The translations under genes were made by a program, and so were the position numbers. Below are positions 52,733 to 59,725 of a stretch of 64,000 nucleotides of DNA, one piece after another (the stretch's first letter is position 1; every line of letters begins with the position of its first letter). The DNA comes from Pseudomonadota bacterium. Lineage in GTDB: Bacteria; Pseudomonadota; Gammaproteobacteria; Burkholderiales; Burkholderiaceae_C. A model generated the notes under the pieces. That model was not told the origin of the DNA. It did no database searches and saw only the letters and a program-made list of their open reading frames with translations. Location: the NCBI GenBank assembly GCA_018241225.1, contig JAFEEG010000011.1, positions 62,001-126,000 on the forward strand, given 5' to 3'.

Positions 52733-53833
52733 ATGGCAACCGTCAAGAAGATCTGCTCGCCCTACCTGCCGCCTCGCAAGGGGCGGGCGCCGGTGGCGCC
52801 TTCGCGTGCAAGCGACCAGGCCGCCACCGACGAGCGCGTCGACAACATCCGCATCCTGCCGCTGGCGCGCGGTGGTGGCGGCGGCCCGGTGCGTGCCGCG
52901 GTCGAGCGCATGAAGCTGTGGGACAACGGCCGCACCCTGCGCGTGAAGTTCATCGACGGCCTGCCCGATGTGCAGGCCAAGGTGCAGTCCATTGCCAAGG
53001 AGTGGGAGGCCATTGCCAATCTCAAGCTGAAGTTCGTGACCACGGGCACGGCCGAGATCCGCATCAGCTTCGCGGAAAAGGGCTTCTCGTGGTCCACCGT
53101 GGGCACCGATGCGCTCACCGTGGCGGCCACCGAAGCCACCATGAACTACGGCTGGCTCGAACCCAGCACCGCGCTGCGCGAATACCAGCGCGTGGTGCGC
53201 CACGAGTTCGGCCATGCGCTGGGCATGATCCACGAGCACCAGAACCCGGCCGCGCAGGGCCAGATTCCGTGGGACAAGGACAAGGTCTACGCCTACTACG
53301 CGCAGCAGGGCTGGAGCAAGGCGGACGTGGACTTCAACATCTTCCAGCTGTATTCGGAAGACAGCACCAACCACACCGCCTTCGATCCGACCTCGATCAT
53401 GGAATACGCCATTCCGGATTCGCTGACCGTGGGCTCCTACGCCGTGGGCTGGAACACCGACTTCTCGCCGGCCGACATCGAGTTCATGCGCAAGCAGTAC
53501 CCGATGGCTTCGGCGGGCACCGTGGAGCTCGCAGTGGGCGGTGCGCGCACCAGCGCCGACCTGTCGACCGCGGGCGAGGTGGACACCTACCACTTCGACG
53601 TGCCGGCCGCCGCCACTCACATCATGACCACCGAAGGGCCGAGCGACACGGTATTGACGCTGCACGGGCCCAACGATTCGGGCGCGGTGCTGGCGTGGGA
53701 CGACGATCGGGGGCAGGGGCTGAACGCACGCATCGTGCGCAAGCTGCAGCCGGGGTCCTACTGGCTGAGCGTGCGGCACAAGAACGCGCAGGCGACGGGG
53801 ACTTATACGGTGGGGGTGAAGAAGTCGAAGTAG
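52733..53833 (+). CDS. Astacin-like zinc metalloprotease with PPC domain
   Basis: Predicted zinc endopeptidase of the M12A group. Seen: zinc-binding motif HEFGHALGMIHEHQNP (His157, catalytic Glu158, His161, His167) and Met-turn DPTSIMEYAIPD near residue 220. The domain begins near residue 60 with RVKFIDGLPDVQAKVQSIAK. Residues 262-366 are a bacterial pre-peptidase C-terminal (PPC) beta-sandwich: DLSTAGEVDTYHFDVPAAAT, SDTVLTLHGPND and GSYWLSVRHKNAQATGTYTV. It is 366 aa. There is no Sec signal or obvious propeptide; the N-terminus is basic and Pro-rich. It is the last gene of the large operon, 34 bp after the propeller gene, with its own AGGAGG site. It could process its operon partners or an external target. 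Confidence 0.85.
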   Translation: MATVKKICSPYLPPRKGRAPVAPSRASDQAATDERVDNIRILPLARGGGGGPVRAAVERMKLWDNGRTLRVKFIDGLPDVQAKVQSIAKEWEAIANLKLKFVTTGTAEIRISFAEKGFSWSTVGTDALTVAATEATMNYGWLEPSTALREYQRVVRHEFGHALGMIHEHQNPAAQGQIPWDKDKVYAYYAQQGWSKADVDFNIFQLYSEDSTNHTAFDPTSIMEYAIPDSLTVGSYAVGWNTDFSPADIEFMRKQYPMASAGTVELAVGGARTSADLSTAGEVDTYHFDVPAAATHIMTTEGPSDTVLTLHGPNDSGAVLAWDDDRGQGLNARIVRKLQPGSYWLSVRHKNAQATGTYTVGVKKSK

Positions 53834-53839
53834 CTTGCG

Positions 53840-53859
53840 GTGCGCGCTGCTTGGCGCAC
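53840..53859 (+). terminator. Weak stem-loop after the metalloprotease gene
   Basis: GTGCGC (53840-53845) pairs with GCGCAC (53854-53859) just past the stop codon at 53831-53833, in the 27-bp gap between convergent genes. No T-run follows, so it may be Rho-assisted or only an RNA-end stabiliser. Confidence 0.35.
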
Positions 53860-53860
53860 T

Positions 53861-54335
53861 TCACTCGCCTGCGATGTCATGGCCGGCATCGCGCAATGAC
53901 TTGGCCCACCGGCGAATGCGGGCCCGCAGCGCGCGTTCTGCCGCCTGATCGAGCGGCATCGTCGGCGTCAATGCGAGTGCTGAACCTGGCGTGACGTAGC
54001 GGCACGCCATGAGCGCCATGCAGAACTCACGATCCTTTTCGCGATTTGCGACCGCCTTGGACAGGAAGAGATCGACGACGTCCAGGCAATAGCCGATGCG
54101 CAGGTTGGTGGCGCCGCTTTGCACCTTGTGGACCCGGCTTTGCCAGTCTTCGGGAAGGACTGCCGTGCTCGGGTCGACGCCCTGCGCGTAGTAGCCGTAG
54201 GTGTCGTGGAACTGCGAGCCCTCCCCCGATGGCGCCATCGATCTTGTCGGACAGATGCGGCGCATCCTTCGGGTAGATGTCCGCCTCCATCGAGACAGTG
54301 AAGACTCGTCGCGCGTCATTTGTCTTGTGGCCCAT
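53861..54335 (-). pseudogene. Frameshifted nucleotidyltransferase-like (DUF6036-type) gene, probable TA toxin remnant
   Basis: Two minus-strand frames join into one family pattern. The first reads SMEADIYPKDAPHLSDKIDG then AIGGG and goes off-family. The second continues EGSQFHDTYGYYAQGVDPST, then LRIGYCLDVVDLFLSKAVAN, REKDREFCMALMACRYV. The break is a run of five G (minus strand; C at 54223-54227): with four G it would read IDGAIGEGSQFHDTYGYYAQ, the expected family sequence. The N-terminal GS-motif part of the nucleotidyltransferase fold is also missing; the first ATG (54335) lies inside the end of the XRE gene. Either an inactive toxin, a slippage-controlled gene or a sequencing error. Confidence 0.6.
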
Positions 54336-54960
54336 GCGATGGATCGGTGGTCAGCACGATACCTCGCCTGAGGTCCTGGACCTGGCTTAGCAGATTGGCG
54401 CGCACTTCGTCTGGCAGCACGGTGACGAGGGGGGAGGCCTGCCTGAGTTGCTGTGCATGCCTGCTGCGGCCCAGTGCCTTTTTCCAGGCGCCGGCTTCGA
54501 GGATCGCGAGCCACTCTCGCCACAGGCCGGCCGACCGCGGGTCGCCGGTTTCGATCCAGCGCTGGGCGGTGTTCCTGGCGGAATCTCGCAGCTTGGGGTC
54601 GGCCTTGACCCGGCGCACGGCTTCTTCGTGCAGGACCATGCTCTGGAGGTCTTGCAGGCGGTGCCTGCTTTCGTCGGCAGAGACTCGAATTTCCACCACG
54701 GGTGCCATGCGTTGCGAGCGGGCCGCGGCCGATCCTGGCGAGGCGGGGGACAGCGTGTCCGAAGCCAGCAGCGCGAGTTCGCCGCTGACGCCCAGCACGG
54801 ACATGATGCGCAGGTAGGACCCCATGGAGGGTGCCGGATCGCCGGCCTCGACGGCCCTCAATGTGTTGCGGGTGATGCCGACGCGCCCGGCCATCTCCAC
54901 CGCGCTCAACCCCTGCGTCTTGCGCAGGCGCTTCAGGCGGTCACCCAGTTGCAGCAGCAA
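54316..54960 (-). CDS. XRE-family HTH regulator, probable antitoxin
   Basis: Seen: an N-terminal Cro/C1 helix-turn-helix (LGDRLKRLRKTQGLSAVEMA, GRVGITRNTLRAVEAGDPAP, residues 5-45) followed by LRIMSVLGVSGELALLASD, then a helical C-terminal domain of about 130 aa (AGLWREWLAILEAGAWKKAL). It is about 214 aa. No ATG start is available ahead of the HTH; TTG at 54960 is the likeliest. The end overlaps the downstream nucleotidyltransferase-like frame by 20 bp, the usual arrangement of a toxin-antitoxin pair. It is less GC-rich than its neighbours. The AT-rich promoter at 54998-55046 carries GGTCA repeats, suggesting autorepression. Confidence 0.72.
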   Translation of the reverse strand: MLLQLGDRLKRLRKTQGLSAVEMAGRVGITRNTLRAVEAGDPAPSMGSYLRIMSVLGVSGELALLASDTLSPASPGSAAARSQRMAPVVEIRVSADESRHRLQDLQSMVLHEEAVRRVKADPKLRDSARNTAQRWIETGDPRSAGLWREWLAILEAGAWKKALGRSRHAQQLRQASPLVTVLPDEVRANLLSQVQDLRRGIVLTTDPSHGPQDK

Positions 54961-54997
54961 CTGACGGTCGAGAATGGAGGTAATTTCGGTGGTAATT

Positions 54998-55046
54998 TGG
55001 TCAACATACTAATCATATAGTCACAATATGGTCAATATAGTGACCA
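54998..55046 (-). promoter_or_regulatory. AT-rich promoter with repeated TGGTCA operator boxes
   Basis: A conspicuously AT-rich stretch holds TGGTCA at 54998-55003, a TAGTCA variant at 55018-55023, TGGTCA at 55029-55034 and its inverse TGACCA at 55041-55046. The last two form a perfect inverted repeat with a 6-bp spacer. It lies just upstream of the XRE gene on the minus strand and fits cooperative binding and autoregulation by the XRE protein. Confidence 0.55.
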
Positions 55047-55115
55047 TTTGATCGATGCCGGCCAGTCTTCGATTTGCCATTCCATCCAGCACTACGCGTT
55101 TCATTGTGTGCACCC

Positions 55116-55131
55116 GCATTGTGACCAATGC
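55116..55131 (+). promoter_or_regulatory. Palindrome upstream of the RraA-dehydrogenase operon, candidate IclR operator
   Basis: GCATTG-TGAC-CAATGC is a perfect inverted repeat 82 bp before the RraA start. A CATTGTG direct repeat overlaps it. GCATTG and ATTGCAAC also occur in the intergenic region of the divergent iclR gene (59632-59660), suggesting that one regulator serves both. This is inferred from sequence resemblance only. Confidence 0.4.
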
Positions 55132-55212
55132 AACGGGCAAATACAGTCCACCTCAACCCGCCGATGCACTTGGCGAGGACTGTCCCACTCACACCCCGAG
55201 AGCCCGTTCACC

Positions 55213-55899
55213 ATGAGCCAACTTCCCGAGATCGTTCGCGAATTCGAACGCGTGTCCGCCGACGTGGTCGCCAAGGCCCGCACCTACCAGGCCGCGATCC
55301 TGGCCGACGTGGCCGGTCGCCGCGGCACCATGCATGGCCGCATCGCCCCGGTGCACCACAAGATGGCCGTGGCCGGCCCGGCCTTCACGGTCGAGGTCCG
55401 CCCCGGCGACAACCTGATGATCCATGCGGCCATCGCGCTGGCCAAGCCCGGCGACGTGCTGGTGATCGACGGCAAGGGCGACCTGAACGCCGCGCTCATG
55501 GGCACGCTGATGCTCAGCGCCTGCAAGAAGCAGGGCCTGGCCGGCGTGATCATTGACGGCGCGGTGCGCGACAAGCTCGAACTCCTGGAGCTGGGCTTTC
55601 CGGTGTTCAGCGCGGGCTTCAACCCGGCCGGCCCGACCAAGTTCGTGCCCGGTCGAATCAACCATACGGTTTCGGCCGGCGATGCCATCGTGAACCCGGG
55701 CGACCTGGTGGTGGGCGACGCGGACGGCGTGGTGGTCATCGAACGCGCCAAGGCGCCGGCCATGCTGGCCCTGGCCGACAAGAAGGTGGCCGACGAAGCG
55801 GCCCGCCTGGACGCCATCTCGCGCGGCGACACCGCCTCCAAGTGGCTGCCGGCGGCATTGCGCGCGGCCGGCATGCTGAAGGAAGGGGAGTCGCTGTGA
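55213..55899 (+). CDS. RraA-family aldolase/decarboxylase (HMG/CHA aldolase-like)
   Basis: Predicted class II aldolase-like enzyme of the RraA superfamily, nearest to 4-carboxy-4-hydroxy-2-oxoadipate aldolase/oxaloacetate decarboxylases. Seen: GPAFTVEVRPGDNLMIHAAI, GDVLVIDGKGDLNAALMG, the nucleotide-like and metal loop GVIIDGAVRDKLELLELGF, and VNPGDLVVGDADGVVVIERA. Arg and Asp of GAVRD are the substrate and metal residues. It is 228 aa. The start MSQLPEIV is chosen over upstream frame extensions. The stop overlaps the GTG of the dehydrogenase by 4 bp (GTGA), implying coupled catabolism. The substrate is probably a hydroxy-oxo-acid. Confidence 0.83.
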   Translation: MSQLPEIVREFERVSADVVAKARTYQAAILADVAGRRGTMHGRIAPVHHKMAVAGPAFTVEVRPGDNLMIHAAIALAKPGDVLVIDGKGDLNAALMGTLMLSACKKQGLAGVIIDGAVRDKLELLELGFPVFSAGFNPAGPTKFVPGRINHTVSAGDAIVNPGDLVVGDADGVVVIERAKAPAMLALADKKVADEAARLDAISRGDTASKWLPAALRAAGMLKEGESL

Positions 55900-56837
55900 G
55901 CAGCAGCAACACCATCCTGGTCACCGGTGCCGACCTGGCGCCGCAGGCCCTGGCCCTCCTCGAGGGCTTCGAGATGGTCTATGCCGGCAAGACGCCCACC
56001 GAAGACGACCTGGTCGCACTGTGCCGCGCGCACGACCCGGTGGCCATCGTGGTGCGCTACGGCAAGGTCAGCGCGGCAATCATGGATGCGGCGCCTTCGC
56101 TGCAAGTCATCTCCAAGCACGGCAGCGGCACCGACACCATCGACAAGGTGGCGGCCAAGGCGCGCGGCATCGAGGTGGTGGCAGCCGCCGGCGCCAACGC
56201 CGCAGCGGTGGCGGAGCAGGCCCTGGCCCTGATGCTGGCCTGTGCCAAGTCGGTGGTGATGCTGGATGCGCGCATGCGCGGCGGCCATTGGGACAAGGCC
56301 ACGCACAAGAGCCTGGAACTGCACCGCCGCACAGTGGGCCTGGTGGGCCTGGGCGCCATCGGCCAGCGCTTTGCCCGCATGGCCGACGCCATGGGCATGC
56401 GCGTGCTGGGCTTCGACCCCTTCGCCAAGGATCTGCCGGATTGGATCGCACCGGCAACCCTGGAAGACATCTGGCGCGAGTCCGATGTGATTTCGCTGCA
56501 CTGCCCGCTCACCGACGACAACCGCAACCTGCTGGACGCGCGAACGCTCTCGCGCTGCAAGCGTGGCGTGATCGTCGTCAACACCGCGCGCGGTGGCCTG
56601 GTCGACGAGGGGGCCTTGCTCGAAGCCATTGAATCGGGCCAGGTGCGCAGCGCAGGATTGGACAGCTTCGCCGTCGAGCCGATGACAGCGGGCCACCCGT
56701 TCCAGCAAGAGGCGCGGATCGTGCTGAGCCCGCACATCGGCGGCGTGACCGGCGATGCCTACGTGAACATGGGCATGGCCGCTGCAAGAAACCTGATGGC
56801 CGTGCTGGAGCGCCGGGCCGCGACCGCCGAGCACTGA
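55896..56837 (+). CDS. NAD-dependent D-2-hydroxyacid dehydrogenase
   Basis: Seen: the NAD-binding Rossmann motif RTVGLVGLGAIGQRFARMAD, then GFDPF, substrate-binding GSGTDTIDKVA, the catalytic region with SDVISLHCPLTDDNRNLLDA, VVNTARGGLVDEGALLEAIE (catalytic Arg) and LSPHIGGVTGDAYVNMG (catalytic His). It is 313 aa. The start is GTG 55896, overlapping the RraA stop; upstream frame (MAAGGIARGR) is read-through. Likely substrates are glyoxylate, hydroxypyruvate or a 2-keto-acid produced by the neighbouring aldolase. It is second in the cluster before the Bug-type binding protein. Confidence 0.87.
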   Translation: MSSSNTILVTGADLAPQALALLEGFEMVYAGKTPTEDDLVALCRAHDPVAIVVRYGKVSAAIMDAAPSLQVISKHGSGTDTIDKVAAKARGIEVVAAAGANAAAVAEQALALMLACAKSVVMLDARMRGGHWDKATHKSLELHRRTVGLVGLGAIGQRFARMADAMGMRVLGFDPFAKDLPDWIAPATLEDIWRESDVISLHCPLTDDNRNLLDARTLSRCKRGVIVVNTARGGLVDEGALLEAIESGQVRSAGLDSFAVEPMTAGHPFQQEARIVLSPHIGGVTGDAYVNMGMAAARNLMAVLERRAATAEH

Positions 56838-56880
56838 CACCGCACCGCACCGCACATAGAAGACCTGGAGACAAACAGAG

Positions 56881-57849
56881 ATGCCCATTCCGAAGATCAC
56901 CCGGCGCCTGGCCATCGCAGCCTGCGCGTTCTGCATGGCCGCCGTCGTACATGCCGCCTTTCCCGATCGGCCCATCACCATCGTCGTACCCTATGCACCC
57001 GGCGGCGCCGCAGACGCCGTGGCCCGCCTGGTGGCCGCACGCATGAGCACCAGGCTGGGCGCCACCGTCATCGTGGACAACAAGGCCGGTGCCAGCGGCA
57101 CCATTGGCGCGGCCTACGTGGCCAAAGCCGCGCCGGATGGCTACACGGTGCTCTACGACGCCACGCCGTATTCCATCAACCCGCACCTGTTCCCCAAGCT
57201 GCCCTATGCGAGCGATGCGCTGCAGCCGCTGTCGCTGGTGCTGCTGGCGCCTAACGCGCTGATCGTGAAAGGCGACTCGCCCTTCAAGACGGTCAACGAC
57301 CTGGTGGCCAAGGCCAAGGCGCAGCCGGGCAAGATCAACTTTGCCTCGGGCGGCAGCGGCACGGTGCAGAGACTGGCGGCCGAACTGCTGCGCCAGCGCC
57401 TGCAGCTGGACATGGTGCATGTGCCCTACAAGAGCGGCGGCCCGGCCATCTCCGACGTGATGGGCGGCCAGGTCGACTTCATGTTCGGCACCGTGGCGGC
57501 CACCTATCCGCTGATCAGTTCGGGCAAGCTGCGCGCGCTGGCGGTGTCGTCGCCGCAGCGCTCGCCGCGCCTGCCCGACGTGCCCACCGTGGCCGAGACC
57601 GTGGCGCCCGGCTACGAGGCCTTCGAATGGAACGGCATGCTGCTGCCGGCCAGGACGCCCAAGGACATTGCAGAGAAGCTGCAGCGCGCCGTGGTCGAGG
57701 CACTGAAGGAAGACGAGGTGCAGCAGCGCCTGAAGGACCTGGGCGCGCAGCCTGTGGGTTCCACGCCGGCCGAGTTCGCCGCCTTCCTGAAGAAGGAAGA
57801 CGCCAAGTGGGGCGAGGTGGTCCGCAAGGGCGACATCAAGGCCGACTGA
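56881..57849 (+). CDS. Bug-family solute-binding protein
   Basis: Periplasmic receptor of the TctC/Bug family, 322 aa. Seen: signal peptide MPIPKITRRLAIAACAFCMA to HAA, then PITIVVPYAPGGAADAVARL, IVDNKAGASGTIGAAYVAKA, PDGYTVLYDATPYSINPHLF, KINFASGGSGTVQRLAAEL, VHVPYKSGGPAISDVMGGQV and a C-terminal helical part. No TctAB membrane genes are adjacent. It sits third in the cluster after the dehydrogenase, so it probably binds the acid metabolised by RraA and the dehydrogenase. The next gene, an SMP-30 lactonase, follows after 62 bp. Confidence 0.88.
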   Translation: MPIPKITRRLAIAACAFCMAAVVHAAFPDRPITIVVPYAPGGAADAVARLVAARMSTRLGATVIVDNKAGASGTIGAAYVAKAAPDGYTVLYDATPYSINPHLFPKLPYASDALQPLSLVLLAPNALIVKGDSPFKTVNDLVAKAKAQPGKINFASGGSGTVQRLAAELLRQRLQLDMVHVPYKSGGPAISDVMGGQVDFMFGTVAATYPLISSGKLRALAVSSPQRSPRLPDVPTVAETVAPGYEAFEWNGMLLPARTPKDIAEKLQRAVVEALKEDEVQQRLKDLGAQPVGSTPAEFAAFLKKEDAKWGEVVRKGDIKAD

Positions 57850-57911
57850 TCACCATGCTGGCGCAGCCGGCACAGGACGCATAAGCTGCGCTGCCAACCC
57901 CACTTGCCACC

Positions 57912-58826
57912 ATGTTCCTTCTGCAGCCACCCCAGGTGCGTGAACTCGAGTTGTTCAGCGCCATGCCCGACGCGCTGCGCCGCCCCGAGCGCAGTGCCTG
58001 GGCCGATGCCAATCGCGGCGGCGCGGTGACCGACTCCTTCCTCGAAGGGCCGGTCCTCGACGATGCGGGCAACCTCTACGTCAGCGACATTCCGTGGGGC
58101 CGCATCTTCCGCATCGACGTGCAAGGCGGCTGGACGCTCGTCGCCGAGTACGACGGCGAGCCCAACGGCATGAAGTTCATGGATGCGGGCACGCTGCTCA
58201 TCACCGACTACAAGAACGGCCTCATGCGGCTGGATCTTGCAAGCGGCAGCGTCACGCCATTTCTTGCGCGGCGCAACAGCGAGCGCTTCAAGGGCGTGAA
58301 CGACCTGGTGTTCGATGCACAGGGCAATCTGTACTTCACCGACCAGGGGCAGACCGGGCTGCACGACCCCACCGGCCGGCTCTATCGCCTGGGGCGCGAC
58401 GGACGTCTGGACCTGCTGGTGGACAACATCCCCAGCCCCAACGGCGTGGCCTTGTCGCCCGACGGCAAGCTGCTGTACCTGGCCGTGACGCGCGGCAACT
58501 GCGTGTGGCGGGTGCCCTTGCTGCCAGACGGCAGCGTGGCCAAGGTGAGCCAGTTCTTCACCTCCTACGGACCCAGCGGGCCCGATGGCCTGGCGGTCGA
58601 TGCGCAGGGCCGCCTGCTGGTGGCCAACCCTGGTTTGGGCTATGTGTGGGTGCTCAACTCACGGGCAGAGCCGGTGGAGGTGCTGCGCGGCCCTGCCGGC
58701 GCATCCACCACCAACCTGGCTTTCGGCGGGCCGCAGCGCAGCACGCTCTACGTGACCGACTCCACCCACGGCCATGTGCTGCGCTTGCCGATGAGCGCAC
58801 CCGGGCTGCCCTTGGCGCGCCGCTGA
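57912..58826 (+). CDS. SMP-30/gluconolactonase family lactonase
   Basis: Six-bladed propeller hydrolase of the SMP-30/LRE family, 304 aa. Seen: FLEGPVLDDAGNLYVSDIPW (metal Glu and blade), GEPNGMKFMDAGTLLITDYK, GVNDLVFDAQGNLYFTDQGQ, SPNGVALSPDGKLLYLAV, and GPDGLAVDAQGRLLVANPGL (the late Asp). The four metal-ligand positions (Glu, Asn, Asn, Asp) appear kept. No signal peptide is seen. In the cluster it would open a sugar- or acid-lactone ahead of oxidation. The end is 13 bp from the convergent iclR stop. Confidence 0.85.
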   Translation: MFLLQPPQVRELELFSAMPDALRRPERSAWADANRGGAVTDSFLEGPVLDDAGNLYVSDIPWGRIFRIDVQGGWTLVAEYDGEPNGMKFMDAGTLLITDYKNGLMRLDLASGSVTPFLARRNSERFKGVNDLVFDAQGNLYFTDQGQTGLHDPTGRLYRLGRDGRLDLLVDNIPSPNGVALSPDGKLLYLAVTRGNCVWRVPLLPDGSVAKVSQFFTSYGPSGPDGLAVDAQGRLLVANPGLGYVWVLNSRAEPVEVLRGPAGASTTNLAFGGPQRSTLYVTDSTHGHVLRLPMSAPGLPLARR

Positions 58827-58839
58827 ACACGCCACGTCG

Positions 58840-59613
58840 TCAGGGGTGCCAGCGCGAAACGACGGCGGGCGTGGCCGATGTGCGCCCGCCTGCCAGCGCA
58901 TACGACAACTGGTTGGCCGCATGCACCACCGTCTTCGCCAGCTTGTCCAGCTTTGTCTTGGTCAGCCTGGAGCTCGGCCCCGAGATGCACATCGAGCCCA
59001 GCAGGCTCCAGTTGGTGCGAAACACCGGCGCCGCCACGCTGGAGACTTCGGCCTCGCGCTCGCCCGTCGAGATGTGAAAGCCGCGTGAGCGGATGCCTTC
59101 GTACAGCTCGCCCTTGGCGCCGCTGAAGGCCAGGATCACGCGGCCGGGCGCGCCGCGGTCCAGCGGCAGCCGCTCACCGATGCGTACGTTGTGCCGCACC
59201 GAATGCGGCCCTTCCACCCGCGCCACGCACGAGCGGATGTCGCCTTCGCGAACGTAGAACGAAGCGCTCTCTCCACTGAGCTTGACCAGCTCGTGCAGCG
59301 CAGGCTCCACCACGTTGTTCACGTCGAAGCCCGCCTGGTAGCGCGCACCCAGCCACCCCGCCGCGGGGCCCAGGCGCCATTGCCCGTCATCCATCTGCAC
59401 CATGTAGCTCGACAGGGCCAGCGTGCGGGCCAGGCGCAGCACCGTGGTCTTGTGCATGCCGCTCCTGCGGCTGAGCTCGGCCAGCGACAGCGACGACTCG
59501 CCGACCTCGAAGGCTTCCATGAGCGACAGCGCACGGGTGACGGCGATCACGCCGCCGGCGCCGCCGCTGTCCTGGTTGTCCTTGTCCGCAGCGTCTTCCT
59601 TGCTGTTGCGCAT
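58840..59613 (-). CDS. IclR-family transcriptional regulator
   Basis: Seen: an N-terminal winged HTH (AVTRALSLMEAFEVG, then SLSLAELSRRSGMHKTTVLR, residues 25-65) and a C-terminal IclR effector domain with RYQAGFDVNNVVEPALHELV, LPLDRGAPGRVILAFSG and FRTNWSLLGSMCISGPSSRL. It is 257 aa. The start MRNSKEDA (59613) has AAGGGG upstream on the minus strand; the frame extending to 59883 overlaps the divergent Bug gene and is not real. It is divergent from the second Bug protein and convergent with the lactonase gene, so it probably controls the whole acid-catabolism cluster. The effector is unknown. Confidence 0.86.
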   Translation of the reverse strand: MRNSKEDAADKDNQDSGGAGGVIAVTRALSLMEAFEVGESSLSLAELSRRSGMHKTTVLRLARTLALSSYMVQMDDGQWRLGPAAGWLGARYQAGFDVNNVVEPALHELVKLSGESASFYVREGDIRSCVARVEGPHSVRHNVRIGERLPLDRGAPGRVILAFSGAKGELYEGIRSRGFHISTGEREAEVSSVAAPVFRTNWSLLGSMCISGPSSRLTKTKLDKLAKTVVHAANQLSYALAGGRTSATPAVVSRWHP

Positions 59614-59631
59614 CTTGCACCCCTTTTCACG

Positions 59632-59660
59632 GTACGCAACGCCATTGTACGCATTGCAAC
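59632..59660. promoter_or_regulatory. Repeats in the iclR/Bug divergent promoter
   Basis: GTACGCA occurs at 59632-59638 and 59647-59653, a 15-bp period, followed by TTGCAAC. GCATTG here recalls the palindrome at 55116-55131. A regulator such as the adjacent IclR protein could bind here to control both divergent genes. Binding is inferred, not shown. Confidence 0.35.
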
Positions 59661-59725
59661 TGCTCTCTACAGTCCTGTTCCATGGCGCGCCAAAGCGCCG
59701 GACATCACTCAGGAGACAGATCCAA

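Noticed and set aside
44861..52746. Long minus-strand frames opposite the 1350- and 1236-aa genes
   Set aside because: Same shadow pattern of His/Arg/Gly-rich sequence with no family motif; the plus-strand frames have overlapping starts and recognisable domains.
31910..53833. Contractile injection system, phage tail or Tc-toxin locus
   Set aside because: No tail sheath, tube, baseplate, AAA unfoldase, RHS or toxin motif is visible; only size and operon layout resemble such systems.
54316..54960. XRE gene as a prophage repressor
   Set aside because: No integrase, phage structural genes or attachment-site repeats in the surrounding sequence; the overlap with the nucleotidyltransferase-like frame fits a toxin-antitoxin pair better.
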